DNA of 64,000 nucleotides from Novilysobacter antarcticus (GTDB taxonomy: Bacteria; Pseudomonadota; Gammaproteobacteria; Xanthomonadales; Xanthomonadaceae). A model generated the notes under the pieces. That model worked only from the letters and a program-made list of their open reading frames with translations, searched no databases and had not been told where the DNA came from. This document shows positions 18,755 through 28,815 of this stretch, piece by piece (position 1 is the stretch's first letter; every line of letters starts with the position of its first letter). Where the stretch lies: contig NZ_JAIEUJ010000002.1 of the NCBI RefSeq assembly GCF_019802285.1, positions 372,001 to 436,000 on the forward strand. Direction: 5' to 3'. The translations under genes were made by a program, and so were the position numbers.

Positions 18755-19258
18755 CTAGAGCGCGCGCCCCATATACAGCGCGCCGTCGCCGTATTGCCGG
18801 ACCTTGCGCGCCAGGTCCGGCGCCACATCCAGCGTCTGGAAGCCCATTCGCTTCCAGAATCCATCCGCTCCAGGCACCGCCACCAGCTCGGCACGCCGCA
18901 GCCCGCCGCGCCGGCCCGCCTCCAGGACGGCGTCCACCAACCGTCCGCCCAGCCCGGTTCCCTTGGCGCGGGCAGATACCGAAAGGTCGTGCACATAGAG
19001 GATCCGCGGCCCGTCGCCGCTAAGCGGCGACAGGACGGTATCGACGGCCGGCGGCTGCCGGCTGAGCCACGGATGGGCGAGGATATAGCCCACCGCCCGC
19101 TGATCGATCTCGGCGACCTGACTACACCCTTCAGCCAGCCGAAGGCGACTGGCAAATGCCTCCAGAGAGTCACGCAGCGCCGGCGGGTAGCTTTCGCCCT
19201 GCAACTCGAACAGGGCCGTCAGGTCCTCGCAGCGCGGGGCTCGCACCAACGCCCCCAT
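18755..19258 (-). CDS. GNAT-family N-acetyltransferase
   Basis: The 167-residue protein has a GNAT core. ILYVHDLSVSARAKGTGLGG contains the acetyl-CoA-binding R-x-x-G-x-G/A region, and ADGFWKRMGFQTL is the last-strand motif. The substrate is unknown. The start at 19258 follows GGTAGGG; an ATG at 19282 would overlap zur. It lies 7 bp after the zur stop, so gltX, zur and this gene may form one transcript. It converges with znuD. Confidence 0.7.
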   Translation of the reverse strand: MGALVRAPRCEDLTALFELQGESYPPALRDSLEAFASRLRLAEGCSQVAEIDQRAVGYILAHPWLSRQPPAVDTVLSPLSGDGPRILYVHDLSVSARAKGTGLGGRLVDAVLEAGRRGGLRRAELVAVPGADGFWKRMGFQTLDVAPDLARKVRQYGDGALYMGRAL

Positions 19259-19265
19259 ACCAACC

Positions 19266-19757
19266 CTACCTGCTCGCTGCATCTGCGCAGGCGGCGCACA
19301 GGCCGTGTACTTCCAGGATCTGCGCCCGCGGGATGAAGCCCAGCCCGCGGGCGCGCAATTCCAGCGCCTCCACGATGGTGTCGTCTTCCAGTTCTGTCGC
19401 CGACTGGCAGCGATCGCAGATCAGGAACGGCACCGCATGCTGCTCGCCGCCAGGATGGTGACAGCCGACGAAGGCGTTGACCGAGGCCAGCTTGTGGATG
19501 AAACCGTGCTCAAGCAGGAAGTCCAGCGCGCGATACACCGTCGGCGGCGCGGCGGCGTCGTGGGTGGCCTTCATCCGGTCCAGCAGCTCGTAGGCCTTCA
19601 GCGGCCGCTCGGCATCGGCGATCAGGCGCAGGGCGTTGGAGCGGATCGGCGTCAGTCGTAATCCGCGTTGCGCACACAGGCGCTCCACCTCGAGCACGAA
19701 GGCGTCGCCATCGTGGACGTGGTGTTTGGGATCGGTGCAGTCGTGGACAGGGCTCAT
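19266..19757 (-). CDS. zur: Fur-family regulator, probably the zinc repressor Zur
   Basis: The 163-residue protein has an N-terminal winged helix (LCAQRGLRLTPIRSNALRLI, APPTVYRALDFLLEHGFIHK). The dimerisation domain has two structural-zinc Cys pairs, ICDRCQS and GLCAACAD, and a His-containing metal site, VGCHHPGGEQHAV. The N terminus DCTDPKHHVHDGD is His-rich. The neighbouring ZnuD-like gene, the Zur-like box and the sequence style favour Zur over Fur. It follows gltX by 52 bp. CACACT sits 6 bases before the ATG. Confidence 0.85.
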   Translation of the reverse strand: MSPVHDCTDPKHHVHDGDAFVLEVERLCAQRGLRLTPIRSNALRLIADAERPLKAYELLDRMKATHDAAAPPTVYRALDFLLEHGFIHKLASVNAFVGCHHPGGEQHAVPFLICDRCQSATELEDDTIVEALELRARGLGFIPRAQILEVHGLCAACADAASR

Positions 19758-19809
19758 GTCGGCAGTGTGGCCTGCAACGGGCGCGCGTGAGCGCGCCGTT
19801 GCGACCGGT

Positions 19810-21216
19810 CTAATCCTCCAGCGGAATCCTGGCAAGCGCCGCGTCGATCCGGCGCAGCGCCTCGGCTTGGCCAGCCAGGTAAACGGTATGCGAAATGTCG
19901 GGGCTGATCTGGGTACCCGTCATGGCGACGCGCATCGGCTGGGCGACCTTGCCCATGCCAAGCTCCAGCGCGGCGGCGGTGTCGTGCAGCGCGCCGTTGA
20001 TCGCCTCCACGTTCCAGTCGGCCAGTGCGGCCAAGCGCGCACGGGCATCCTCCAGCGGCGCCCTGGCGGCTGGCTTGAGGTGCTTGGCCACGGCGGCTTC
20101 GTCGTACTCCGTCAACGGCCCGAACCAGACCGCCGCGCGCTCGGCCATGTCCTTGAGCGTCTGCACGCGATCGCGCAACGCCAGCACGATGTCCACCGCT
20201 GCCGGGCCATTGGCAAGGTCGTAGCCCGCCTGCTGCAGGTGCCAATGCAGGTGTACGGCCACCGCGGCGGGGTCATCGGTCTTGAGGTACTGCTGGTTCA
20301 GCCAGCCCAGCTTGGCCATGTCCAGCCGCGATGCGCTGGCATGGACGTTCTTCAGGTCGAACAGGGCCTTCATTTCCTCGATCGAGAAGATCTCCTGATC
20401 GCCGTGCGACCAGCCCAGCCGCACCAGGTAGTTCAACAGGGCATGCGGCAAATAGCCGGCGTCACGGTATTCCATGACATCCGCTGCACCGGTCCGTTTG
20501 GAGAGCTTGGCGCCTTCCGGGTCCAGGATCATCGGCAGGTGGGCGAAGTGCGGCACCTCGACGCCCAGGGCGCGGTAGATGTTGATCTGGCGCGGGGTGT
20601 TGTTGACGTGGTCGTCGCCGCGGACGACATCGGTGATGCGCATGTCCATGTCATCGACCACCACCGCGAAGTTGTAGGTCGCGTAGCCATCGGAGCGGAA
20701 GATAACCAGGTCGTCCAGTTCGCTGTTGGCGATCTCGATCCGGCCCTTGACCTTGTCATCCCACGCGACCACGCCGTCGAGCGGATTGCGGAAGCGGATC
20801 ACCCGGTTGGGGTCGTCGCGAAAACCCGCATTCCGGTCACGGTAGGCGCCGTTGTAGCGCGGCTTGGTGCCGGCCTTGATCGCCGCCTCACGCATCGCGT
20901 CCAGCTCGTCGCGGGTCTCGTAGGCGTAATACGCATGGCCGGCGGCCACCAGCTGTTCGGCGACCTCGCGGTAACGGTCCAGGCGATGGGTCTGGTAAAC
21001 CGGGCCCTCGTCGTAGTCCAGGCCCAGCCAATCCATCGCCGCGAGGATGGCGTCGATCGCCGCCTGCGTGCTGCGCTCGCGGTCGGTGTCCTCGATGCGC
21101 AGGACGAACTCGCCGCCGCGGTGGCGCGCCTCCAGCCAGCAGTACAGGGCGGTGCGGGCGCCGCCGATATGCAGGTATCCGGTCGGGCTGGGTGCAAAAC
21201 GGGTGCGGCAGGTCAT
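19810..21216 (-). CDS. gltX: Glutamate--tRNA ligase
   Basis: This class I aminoacyl-tRNA synthetase charges tRNA-Glu in the cytoplasm. The 468-residue protein starts [20 protein letters not shown], where HIGG stands for the HIGH motif. The KMSKS equivalent is KLSKR in [16 protein letters not shown] near residue 240. [10 protein letters not shown] and [19 protein letters not shown] are typical. The anticodon-binding C domain is complete. The length matches bacterial GltX. zur follows downstream on the same strand. Confidence 0.96.
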   Translation of the reverse strand: MTCRTRFAPSPTGYLHIGGARTALYCWLEARHRGGEFVLRIEDTDRERSTQAAIDAILAAMDWLGLDYDEGPVYQTHRLDRYREVAEQLVAAGHAYYAYETRDELDAMREAAIKAGTKPRYNGAYRDRNAGFRDDPNRVIRFRNPLDGVVAWDDKVKGRIEIANSELDDLVIFRSDGYATYNFAVVVDDMDMRITDVVRGDDHVNNTPRQINIYRALGVEVPHFAHLPMILDPEGAKLSKRTGAADVMEYRDAGYLPHALLNYLVRLGWSHGDQEIFSIEEMKALFDLKNVHASASRLDMAKLGWLNQQYLKTDDPAAVAVHLHWHLQQAGYDLANGPAAVDIVLALRDRVQTLKDMAERAAVWFGPLTEYDEAAVAKHLKPAARAPLEDARARLAALADWNVEAINGALHDTAAALELGMGKVAQPMRVAMTGTQISPDISHTVYLAGQAEALRRIDAALARIPLED

Positions 21217-21276
21217 GCGGTCGGGCTCGTGCGGGGTGGACCAAGGATGGTACCGCGCCCGCCACTGCCGGGCTGC

Positions 21277-22671
21277 TCAACTGGCGTTGAAATCCGGGGC
21301 GTCGCCAGCATCGGGTAGGTTCTGCGCGTCGAAGGAAAGCGTCGCGATCACCCCGAACTCGCGTCCCGGCTGGACCGAGACGCTCCAGCCGTACAGGGCG
21401 CACAGCCGGCGTACGATCGACAAACCGATGCCGCCGCCTTGCGTGTGCCCGGCGTGGGTACCGCGATAACCGCGCTGGAAGATGCCGGCGGCGTCCTCGG
21501 CGCTCAGTCCGGGGCCCGAATCGATCACCTGCACCGCGCCCTCCAGCATGCGCACGATGACCTCGCCTTCGGTGGTGTACTTCACCGCGTTGCCAATCAG
21601 GTTGCCCAGCGCGACGGCGACCGCCGCCTCGGGCGCATCCACCACCAATGGCCCGGCGTTGTCTTCCAGCCGCAGCACCAGCGGCTTGCCGGCCAGTTGG
21701 GTGCGATGGACGTCAAGCGATTGCGCCGCCAGTTTGGCCACGTCGGTGGAACCGTGGCCGCGCTCGTTGCGCGAGAGCAACAGCAGTGCGCTGATCAGGT
21801 CGGTGCATTGCTGCTCGGCGCGCTGGATGCGCATCAAACGGGTGCGCGTCTTCTCATCGAGCTGCGGGTTGGACAGCAGCAGCTCGACCGCGCCGCGGAT
21901 GACCGCCAGCGGCGTGCGCAGCTCGTGACTGACGTCGGCGTTGAACTCGCGATCGCGCTGGACCACCTCGGTGAGGCGACCGGCGTAGTCATCCAGGGCC
22001 TCGGCAAGCTGGCCGACCTCGTCGTCAGGGAAATGGTCGGCCAGTGACTCCGAGGCGGCACTGCGCCCGGACTCCTTGAGTCGATTGGCCAGCTCCGACA
22101 CCGGGCTCATCACCCGCGAGGCCGACCACCAGCCCAGCACCAGCGACAGCAGGGTGAACACCAGCACCGAGGCGTACAAGGCGTGGTTGAAGCGCTCCTC
22201 GCTGCGCATGGTCGGGGTCATGTCGTAGGCGAGGAAGAACCACGCCTGCGGCGTCTTGCGCACGGCCAGCTTGTAGGCGAACTCGGTGCCGTCCGGGTCG
22301 CTGCCAACCATGCCCGTGATCCCGTCCGACAACGCGTACCACTCCGGGCGGCTGATGCGCACCGACTCGAACTTGTCGGGTGTATAGACGTAGGCGCGGA
22401 CCTGGTCGAAAGGGAATTCGCGGTTGTTGGGGTCCACCTCGAACTGGTGCGCCGCGTTGGCGAGGTTGCGGTTCATCACATCCTCGATCAACTGGTTCTC
22501 CACCCGCGCGCGGGTCCAGTTGGTCGCCCAGGCGAACAGCAGCGTCAGGCTGAAACCCAGCAACACGAACGACAGGATGATGCGGCTGCGCAGCCGCCGC
22601 CGGTAACGCATGCGCCGGTTGGGCGCTGGGCCGTTGGGTGCTGGCGCCCGGGGGACCTCAGCTTTCCGCAT
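21277..22671 (-). CDS. Two-component sensor histidine kinase (OmpR-type partner)
   Basis: The 464-residue inner-membrane kinase has TM1 near residues 30-50, a periplasmic sensor of about 110 residues, TM2 near 165-187 (YASVLVFTLLSLVLGWWSAS), and a HAMP region. The phospho-acceptor is in NADVSHELRTPLAVIRGAVE. The ATP-binding domain shows LGNLIGNAVKYT and HTQGGGIGLSIVRR. It overlaps the response regulator gene by 14 bases. The pair resembles ColRS/VgrRS of Xanthomonas from memory, but the sensed signal is not readable here. Confidence 0.85.
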   Translation of the reverse strand: MRKAEVPRAPAPNGPAPNRRMRYRRRLRSRIILSFVLLGFSLTLLFAWATNWTRARVENQLIEDVMNRNLANAAHQFEVDPNNREFPFDQVRAYVYTPDKFESVRISRPEWYALSDGITGMVGSDPDGTEFAYKLAVRKTPQAWFFLAYDMTPTMRSEERFNHALYASVLVFTLLSLVLGWWSASRVMSPVSELANRLKESGRSAASESLADHFPDDEVGQLAEALDDYAGRLTEVVQRDREFNADVSHELRTPLAVIRGAVELLLSNPQLDEKTRTRLMRIQRAEQQCTDLISALLLLSRNERGHGSTDVAKLAAQSLDVHRTQLAGKPLVLRLEDNAGPLVVDAPEAAVAVALGNLIGNAVKYTTEGEVIVRMLEGAVQVIDSGPGLSAEDAAGIFQRGYRGTHAGHTQGGGIGLSIVRRLCALYGWSVSVQPGREFGVIATLSFDAQNLPDAGDAPDFNAS

Positions 22672-23341
22672 CGAGCTCGGCGATCCGGTAACCGATACCG
22701 TGGCGGGTGTGGATCAGCGAGGTCGGGAACGGCTTGTCGACCACCGCGCGCAAGCCGTGGATGTGGACGCGCAGGCTGTCGGAGTCCGGCAGTTCCTCGC
22801 CCCAGACACGCGTTTCCAGCTCCTGGCGCGTCACCACCGCGGGAGAGGACTCCATCAACGACTGCAGGATCTTCAACCCGGTCGGGTTGAGCTGGAGGAG
22901 CTTGCCCTGACGACGCACCTCCAGCGTGTCCAGGTTGTATTCCAGGTCGGCGGCGGTCAGCACACGGGTCTTGACGCCACGCCCGCGCCGCGCGAGCGCG
23001 TTCAGTCGGACCTCGACTTCCTGCAGCGCGAAGGGCTTGATCAGGTAGTCGTCGGCGCCGGAATCGAACCCGGCCAGCTTGTTGTCCAGGGTGTCGCGTG
23101 CGGTCAGCATCAGCACGGGGGTCTGCTTGCGCGCCTCGTTGCGCAGCTTGCGGCAGACCTCCAAACCATCGATGCCCGGCAGGTTGAGATCCAGCACGAT
23201 CGCGTCGAAATCGTGCACGACCGCCAGATGCAGGCCGGTGATGCCGTCGGCGGCGAAGTCGACCGTGTGGCCGCGGTCTTCGAGGAAGTCGCCAAGGTTG
23301 GCGGCAATGTCCTGGTTGTCTTCAATGACGAGGATGCGCAT
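22658..23341 (-). CDS. OmpR/PhoB-family response regulator
   Basis: The 227-residue protein has a receiver domain with the acidic pocket in IEDNQDI, the phospho-accepting Asp in AIVLDLNLPGIDGLEV near residue 51, and the conserved Lys in YLIKPFALQEVEVRL. The winged-helix DNA-binding domain ends SLRVHIHGLRAVVDKPF and HTRHGIGYRI. It begins the operon, and the kinase follows with overlap. AGGA sits 8 bases upstream of the ATG. The 157-bp gap before it, after rlmKL, has no gene. Confidence 0.9.
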   Translation of the reverse strand: MRILVIEDNQDIAANLGDFLEDRGHTVDFAADGITGLHLAVVHDFDAIVLDLNLPGIDGLEVCRKLRNEARKQTPVLMLTARDTLDNKLAGFDSGADDYLIKPFALQEVEVRLNALARRGRGVKTRVLTAADLEYNLDTLEVRRQGKLLQLNPTGLKILQSLMESSPAVVTRQELETRVWGEELPDSDSLRVHIHGLRAVVDKPFPTSLIHTRHGIGYRIAELDAES

Positions 23342-23498
23342 GGAGTCTTCCTGTTTGGGGTGGACGCCGGCCGGGGCCGTGTCGGAACCGGACAGGCGGC
23401 ATGGGACGCCCGGCGCGGTGGATCACCCGATTCTGCCAGACCGGGACGTTGGAGAATGTCACCGGCAGGCGCCGACGCGCGCGCCGTGCAGCGTTACT

Positions 23499-25688
23499 TC
23501 AGCGTCGCTGCACGCGCCAGCAGCGATGGATGCGGGTGTTGCGGGCGAAATCCGGCGGGATCGTCTGCGCGGTGATCTCTTCGAAGGAGGCAAATTCCGC
23601 CACCGCCGCCTCGTCCAGACGGAAGCGTCGGAAATTGTTGGAGAAGTACAGCACGCCGTCGCGGGCCAGCCGATCGACCGCCGCGCGCAGCAGCCGGACA
23701 TGGCTGGCCTGGACGTCGAAATCGTCCGCGCGCTTGGAGTTGGAGAAGGTCGGCGGGTCGCAGAAGATCAGGTCGTATTCGGCCTGATCGGCCTCCAGCC
23801 AGGCCATCGCGTCGGCCTGGACCAGGCGGTGACGGGCGCCGCCCATGCCGTTCTCGGCCAGGTTGTCGGCGCACCATTGCAGGTAGGTCGGCGACAGGTC
23901 GACGGTGGTGGTCTGGCGCGCACGCCCGACCGCGGCGTGCATGGTGGCCGCGCCGGTGTAGCCGAACAGGTTCAGGAACCGGGTGTCCTCGGCCTCGGCC
24001 GCGATCCGCAGGCGCAGTGGCCGGTGGTCGAGGAACAGGCCGGTGTCGAGATAGTCGAACAGATTCACCCGCAGGCGGGCATCGCCTTCGCGCACGGTGA
24101 GGTACTCGCCGCGCTGGTCGAAGCGGCCGTACTTGGAGCCGCCCTTGCCCCGCGAACGGGTCTTCAGCGCGACCTGCTCACGCGGCACATCGAAGACCTC
24201 GCGGGCGGCGGCCAGCAACTCGTTCAGACGCCGGCGCTGGAGCGGCTCGGGAATATCGTCCGGCGCGGCGTATTCCTGCACGTGCAGGAAGGTCCGCGGC
24301 GTCATCTCGTCCGTCTGGTAGACGTCGATCGCCGCCGAGTATTCGGGCAGGTCGGCGTCATAGGCGCGGAAGCAGGTCACCGCCTCACGCTGGCGCCAGG
24401 TCTTCAACTTGCGCAGGTTCTTGCGCAGGCGGTTGGCGACCATCTGCGCCCCATCGGCCAGCGCGGGCGCTTCCTCGCCGGATTTGCGCTCGCGCTGCGG
24501 CGGTGCCACCGGATCGACCGTGATCAGGGTGCACTCGATTGCGCCGTTGAACATCTGGTACTTCTTCAGTGCGCGCAGGCCGGTGGCATGGGCCAGCTCG
24601 GCGTCGCCGCACAGCAGGCTGGCCCGCCAGTCGGGCACGGCGCGCTTGAGTGCGTCGCCGAGCGCGCGATAGAGCACTGGATCGGCGGCCAGCCGCAGGT
24701 CGTAGGGCGGATTGCAGACCACCAGTCCGCCCGGCGTGTCGCTCCCGGCGGGGGCTACCTCGGGCCGCGGCAGTACCGGGATCGACCCCAGACGCAGGCC
24801 TTCGACCGCGGCCGTTTCCCACTTGATCACGCCGGTCAGCCCGGCCAGCACTTCGTTCTCCTGCGCCGCGGCAATCGCCTGCGGATCACGGTCACGGCCG
24901 AAGAACACCGGGCGCAGCGCGGCGCGGCCGGCGACTTCGCGCTGGCGCGCGTCATCGAGCAGCGACTGCCAGTGCTCCTGGTCAAAGCCCTTCCAGCGGG
25001 TCGGCGCGAAACCACCGTGTCGCAGCAGGCCGGGCGCGACGTCGGCGGCCATCAGCGCACCCTCGATCAGCAGGGTGCCGCTGCCGCACATCGGGTCCAG
25101 CAGCCCGCCGCCGGCGGTATAGACCTGCGGCCAGCGGCCACGCATCAATACCCCGGCGGCAAGGTTTTCCTTCAACGGGGCCTCGCCCTGCTGCTGGCGC
25201 CAGCCGCGTCGATGCAGCGGTCCACCGCCCAGGTCAATGGAAACAATCGCGCGGTCCTTACGCACCACCAGGTTGACGCGGACATCGGGGGTTTCCACAT
25301 CGACGCTCGGGCGCATGCCGGTGGCGTCGCGCATCACGTCGACGATCGCGTCCTTGACGCGCTGGGCGGCGAAACGGGCATGGGTCAGACCGGTTCCCGA
25401 GACGTGCGCATCGACCGCGATGGTGTCGCCCTCGCCGAGCTGAGACGGCCAGTCGATCGCGGCGACGCCGGCGTACAGCGCCTGCTCGTCAGTGCAGTCA
25501 AAATCGGCGATGGGCCACAGCACGCGGCTCGCCAGGCGCGACCACAGCACCGCGCGCTGCGCATCCAGCAGGCTGCCTTCCACGTTCACCCCGGCCATGG
25601 TCGCGGTCGCCCGGGCGCAACCCAGTGCGAGCATCTCGTCGGCCAACAGGTATTCCAGGCCCTTGCCGCAACTGGCGAAGAACTTCAT
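23499..25688 (-). CDS. rlmL: Bifunctional 23S rRNA methyltransferase RlmK/RlmL
   Basis: This fused enzyme makes m2G2445 (RlmL, N-terminal part) and m7G2069 (RlmK, C-terminal part) in 23S rRNA. The 729-residue protein has an N-terminal THUMP region. The RlmL methyltransferase shows [20 protein letters not shown] and the catalytic NPPYD near residue 325. The RlmK methyltransferase shows [15 protein letters not shown] and [12 protein letters not shown] near residue 655. The ATG at 25688 overlaps the stop of the YqiA-like gene as ATGA, so they are probably co-translated. Confidence 0.95.
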   Translation of the reverse strand: MKFFASCGKGLEYLLADEMLALGCARATATMAGVNVEGSLLDAQRAVLWSRLASRVLWPIADFDCTDEQALYAGVAAIDWPSQLGEGDTIAVDAHVSGTGLTHARFAAQRVKDAIVDVMRDATGMRPSVDVETPDVRVNLVVRKDRAIVSIDLGGGPLHRRGWRQQQGEAPLKENLAAGVLMRGRWPQVYTAGGGLLDPMCGSGTLLIEGALMAADVAPGLLRHGGFAPTRWKGFDQEHWQSLLDDARQREVAGRAALRPVFFGRDRDPQAIAAAQENEVLAGLTGVIKWETAAVEGLRLGSIPVLPRPEVAPAGSDTPGGLVVCNPPYDLRLAADPVLYRALGDALKRAVPDWRASLLCGDAELAHATGLRALKKYQMFNGAIECTLITVDPVAPPQRERKSGEEAPALADGAQMVANRLRKNLRKLKTWRQREAVTCFRAYDADLPEYSAAIDVYQTDEMTPRTFLHVQEYAAPDDIPEPLQRRRLNELLAAAREVFDVPREQVALKTRSRGKGGSKYGRFDQRGEYLTVREGDARLRVNLFDYLDTGLFLDHRPLRLRIAAEAEDTRFLNLFGYTGAATMHAAVGRARQTTTVDLSPTYLQWCADNLAENGMGGARHRLVQADAMAWLEADQAEYDLIFCDPPTFSNSKRADDFDVQASHVRLLRAAVDRLARDGVLYFSNNFRRFRLDEAAVAEFASFEEITAQTIPPDFARNTRIHRCWRVQRR

Positions 25689-26239
25689 TGCACGTCTCCG
25701 CGATCATTCGTCCGCTGCAGGCTCGACAGCAAACCCGCAAACGCGTCAGCACTGGCCTGCACGTGGCGCGAAAGCCGGTGATCGTCACGGACCATCAGCA
25801 GCCGGGCGCGGCGCTCTTGCGCCCAGGCGACGACATCGACGTAGGGGATGAGCTCATCGTCCCAGCCATGGATGATGCTCAGCGGCACATCCGCGGCATC
25901 GATCGGATGCGCGGCGTTCATGCGGATCGGCGGCGCCATCAGGAACAGGCCGGCCACCGGAACCTGCAGCGACGCGTGCGCGGAGATGAAGGCGCCCAGG
26001 CTGGACCCGGCCAGCACCACCGGTCCGCGTGCGGCGGCGGCGCGGGTCAATCCCAGCAGTCGCTGCAGGCGCTGCTGGACGTCGCCCAGAGGGCTGACGG
26101 CGGCACGGGCGTCCAGATCCGTGAAATCGGGACGCTCGCAGGTCCAGCCGAGCGCCACCGCGGCCTGCGCCAGCGCCGTGACCTTGGTCGCGTCGGGCCC
26201 GCTCTCGAAGCCGTGGGAAAGGATGCAGTGTCCGCGCAT
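25685..26239 (-). CDS. YqiA-like alpha/beta-hydrolase esterase
   Basis: The 184-residue cytoplasmic hydrolase begins [20 protein letters not shown] (oxyanion-hole HGF). The nucleophile elbow is [12 protein letters not shown], with Ser near residue 79. The acid lies in [11 protein letters not shown] and the likely catalytic His in [10 protein letters not shown]. The small size fits the YqiA/UPF0227 group. The substrate is unknown. The frame extends upstream, but residues before 26239 overlap the divergent amidase promoter and do not fit. It is the first gene of an operon with rlmL. Confidence 0.75.
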   Translation of the reverse strand: MRGHCILSHGFESGPDATKVTALAQAAVALGWTCERPDFTDLDARAAVSPLGDVQQRLQRLLGLTRAAAARGPVVLAGSSLGAFISAHASLQVPVAGLFLMAPPIRMNAAHPIDAADVPLSIIHGWDDELIPYVDVVAWAQERRARLLMVRDDHRLSRHVQASADAFAGLLSSLQRTNDRGDVQ

Positions 26240-26320
26240 GGCAAATCCGGAAGAAGAAACGCACGGCGGCGGCGACGTGGCGGGCACGGCGCGCGCAGCG
26301 GTGTCTGGGGCCCGCGATGC

Positions 26321-26326
26321 TAGCAT
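26321..26326 (+). promoter_or_regulatory. Candidate -10 element of the amidase gene, inside a 12-bp palindrome
   Basis: TAGCAT ends 7 bases before the ATG at 26334. It is half of GATGCTAGCATC (26316-26327), so the same hexamer is also present on the minus strand, towards the YqiA-like gene. Confidence 0.4.
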
Positions 26327-26333
26327 CCGGGCC

Positions 26334-26921
26334 ATGCCCACCGAGCCTGACGCCGCTGCTGCCGGCCCCGACATTCACGCAGCTCCGCTGCCCTATCAGC
26401 AGCGGCTGGCCGCGCGCGCTCAGACCTCGATCGATCTGGTGGTGATCCACTGCACCGAGCTGCCCGACCTGGCGATGGCGCGCGAGTACGGCGAGCGCGT
26501 CCTTTATCCGGACTCCGGCACCGGCAACAGTGGCCACTACTACATCGACCGCGACGGCGCGATCCACCAGTACGTCGATCTGGACCGCGTCGCCCACCAC
26601 GTGCGCGGCTACAACGAGCGGTCCATCGGCATCGAGCTGGTCAACCGCGGCCGCTACCCCGATTGGCTCGACTCCCGCCACCAGGCGATGGAGGAACCCT
26701 ATCCCCAGCCCCAGGTCGATGCGCTGCTCGCGCTGCTGGACTGGCTGCGCCGTGCCCTGCCCTCGCTGCGCAATATCGCCGGCCACGAGGACCTGGACAC
26801 GGAGCTTGCCGTAGCGAGCGACGATCCCGACCTGCAGGTGCCGCGCAAGCGCGATCCGGGGCCGCAGTTTCCATGGGCCGAGGTGCTGACCGCGACTTCG
26901 CTGGAACGGCTGCCCAACTGA
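26334..26921 (+). CDS. N-acetylmuramoyl-L-alanine amidase, AmpD-like (amidase_2)
   Basis: This zinc amidase cleaves the bond between MurNAc and the stem peptide, probably during muropeptide recycling. The 195-residue protein shows LVVIHCTELPD (zinc His), GHYYIDRDGAIHQYVD, RVAHHVRGYNERSIGIELVN (zinc His and catalytic Glu region) and NIAGHEDLDTE (third zinc His). There is no signal peptide, so it is probably cytoplasmic. It could be the AmpD orthologue or a paralogue. Confidence 0.85.
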   Translation: MPTEPDAAAAGPDIHAAPLPYQQRLAARAQTSIDLVVIHCTELPDLAMAREYGERVLYPDSGTGNSGHYYIDRDGAIHQYVDLDRVAHHVRGYNERSIGIELVNRGRYPDWLDSRHQAMEEPYPQPQVDALLALLDWLRRALPSLRNIAGHEDLDTELAVASDDPDLQVPRKRDPGPQFPWAEVLTATSLERLPN

Positions 26922-26990
26922 GCCCAGTAAGGCGGCATCGCGCGACATCCACTACACGCATGTCCGGAACGGACGAGCGCTGCCGCCGGC

Positions 26991-26996
26991 TATAAT
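26991..26996 (+). promoter_or_regulatory. Consensus -10 element of tesB
   Basis: TATAAT lies 27 bases before the tesB ATG. Transcription would start near 27003, giving a short leader of about 20 bases without an obvious Shine-Dalgarno. Confidence 0.5.
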
Positions 26997-27023
26997 TGCC
27001 GGTCACCCGCATTGGTCCGCCGC

Positions 27024-27920
27024 ATGACGCCCCCCGTTTCCGAGCTGATCGACCTGCTCTCGCTGGAGCGCCTCGAGGACAACCTGTTCCGCGGCCAGAG
27101 CCGCGACATCGGCACCAAGTACGTGTTCGGCGGCCAGGTGCTCGGCCAGGCGCTGTCGGCGGCGCGCGCCACCATGGCAGATCCCCGCGGCGCCCATTCG
27201 CTGCACGCCTACTTCCTGCGCGCCGGTGACATCAAGGCGCCGATCGTCTACCAGATCGACCGCACCCGCGACGGCGGCAGCTTCTCGGTTCGCCGGGTGA
27301 CCGCGATCCAGCATGGCCAAGTGATCTTCTTCATGGCGGCCTCCTTCCAGGCCGAGGAACCCGGGGCCCAGCACCAGTGCTCGATGCCTTCGGTGCCGAT
27401 GCCCGAGGACATCGAACCCTCGCCCTCGGTTCCCGACAAGGTCATGGCGACGCTGCCCGACAAGATCCAGCGCTGGCTGTCACGCGAGGGTCCGTTCGAA
27501 TTCCGCCACGTCTATCCGCGTGACGAGCTCAACCCGCCCAAGCGTCCGCCGCAGCAGCAGGTCTGGTTTCGCCTGACCGACCGCGTCGGCGATTCTCCTG
27601 ACCTGCACCAGGCACTGCTGGCCTACGCCTCCGATTTCCAGCTGTTGGGCACCGCGACCTATCCGCACGGCATCAGCTACTACCAGCCCAACGTGCAGAT
27701 GGCGTCGCTGGACCACGCGCTGTGGTTCCACCGCCCGTTCCGTGCCGATGACTGGTTGCTGTACTCCATCGACAGCCCCAGCGCGCAGAGCTCGCGTGGC
27801 CTGGCGCGCGGCCAGATCTATTCGCGCGAGGGCATCCTGATCGCCAGCACCGCACAGGAAGGCCTGATCCGCGTGGTTCCCGACGCCGACGCTGCGGCCC
27901 ACGTCCCGGCGCGGAGCTGA
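27024..27920 (+). CDS. tesB: Acyl-CoA thioesterase II
   Basis: TesB hydrolyses medium- to long-chain acyl-CoA to free fatty acid and CoA. The 298-residue protein is a tandem hot-dog enzyme. The first half shows GQSRDIGTKYVFGGQVLGQA and GAHSLHAYFLRAGD. The second shows MASLDHALWFHRPFRADDWL and SPSAQSSRGLARGQIYSREG, with the family Ser and Gln catalytic positions. ATG 27024 is preferred over an in-frame TTG at 27012. A DUF2007 gene follows after 10 bp. Confidence 0.92.
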   Translation: MTPPVSELIDLLSLERLEDNLFRGQSRDIGTKYVFGGQVLGQALSAARATMADPRGAHSLHAYFLRAGDIKAPIVYQIDRTRDGGSFSVRRVTAIQHGQVIFFMAASFQAEEPGAQHQCSMPSVPMPEDIEPSPSVPDKVMATLPDKIQRWLSREGPFEFRHVYPRDELNPPKRPPQQQVWFRLTDRVGDSPDLHQALLAYASDFQLLGTATYPHGISYYQPNVQMASLDHALWFHRPFRADDWLLYSIDSPSAQSSRGLARGQIYSREGILIASTAQEGLIRVVPDADAAAHVPARS

Positions 27921-27930
27921 CCGCGCCACC

Positions 27931-28809
27931 ATGCGCAAGGTATTCAGCAGCCACCGGCTGGAAAACACCGAAGGCGTCGCCGAGCTGCTGCAGCGGGCCG
28001 GGATCGAGGTGCGCATCCTCAATGGCCGCTCCTACAAGGGCAACCGCCGCCGCACCTTCAGCTATTCCGACCCTTCCGCCCCGGTGTCGGAAGTCTGGGT
28101 GGTGCGTTCCGACGACCAGCGCCTGGCCCGCGAGATCCTCCGCGACGCCGGTCTGATCGACACCACCCGGCCGACCGGGGGCTACACAACGCCGACGTTC
28201 CGCAGCGACGCCGAGTTGGCCCAGGCCCGCTCACCGGCGCGGAAACGGCTGCTGCGGGTCAAACTGGGGGTGCTTGCACTGATTGCGGCGGTGGTGGTGG
28301 CTGCTGCGATGCACACCCTCAACCAGCCGCCCGCACCGCTACCTGAGGCCCCGCCGCTGGTGGAAGCCCAGCTCGCCTCTCCGCCCTTTGACGGTTCGAT
28401 CGCCGCGACGCTGGCGCCCGTCGCCCGTGCGGTGTTCGAGAAGACCCTGGCGGATGTCGACACCCCCGTGGCCTGCCTCGGTGTCGACGGTGGCGATGCG
28501 CCCATGGCGATGATCGGCACGTTGGCGACATCGCATCCCGATCTGGCATTGGTGCCGGCCACCGCATGCCAGGAGGTCGCCGACGAGGACAAAGGCAGCT
28601 TCGAGCGTGCCACCGGGCGACCGGCGACGATAGTCGACGTGCACGTGTTCCGGCCCGCCGGGCAGGAACACGGCACGGTCGAGGTAACCTCGTACCACCA
28701 CCGCGGCTGGGCCACCTACCAGACGCTCCAGGTCGATCGAGTGGACGAGCGCTGGACGGTGACCCAGGTGATCAAGCGGGTGGAAAGCCGCGGCCTGCTG
28801 GGCTTTTAG
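27931..28809 (+). CDS. DUF2007-type protein with one membrane segment
   Basis: The first 75 residues (VFSSHRLENTEGVAELLQRA, VWVVRSDDQRLAREILRDAG) resemble the small DUF2007 signal-transducing domain, which Xanthomonas genomes often label pathogenicity-like. A single membrane helix near residues 108-128 follows. An approximately 160-residue exported domain then has two cysteines (VACLGVDGGDAPM and PATACQEV). The function is unknown. It probably shares a transcript with tesB, 10 bp upstream. Confidence 0.65.
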   Translation: MRKVFSSHRLENTEGVAELLQRAGIEVRILNGRSYKGNRRRTFSYSDPSAPVSEVWVVRSDDQRLAREILRDAGLIDTTRPTGGYTTPTFRSDAELAQARSPARKRLLRVKLGVLALIAAVVVAAAMHTLNQPPAPLPEAPPLVEAQLASPPFDGSIAATLAPVARAVFEKTLADVDTPVACLGVDGGDAPMAMIGTLATSHPDLALVPATACQEVADEDKGSFERATGRPATIVDVHVFRPAGQEHGTVEVTSYHHRGWATYQTLQVDRVDERWTVTQVIKRVESRGLLGF

Positions 28810-28815
28810 CCCGGA

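Noticed and set aside
23079-25781. A 900-codon open frame on the plus strand across rlmL and the response regulator
   Set aside because: It crosses two verified genes on the other strand and has no domain.
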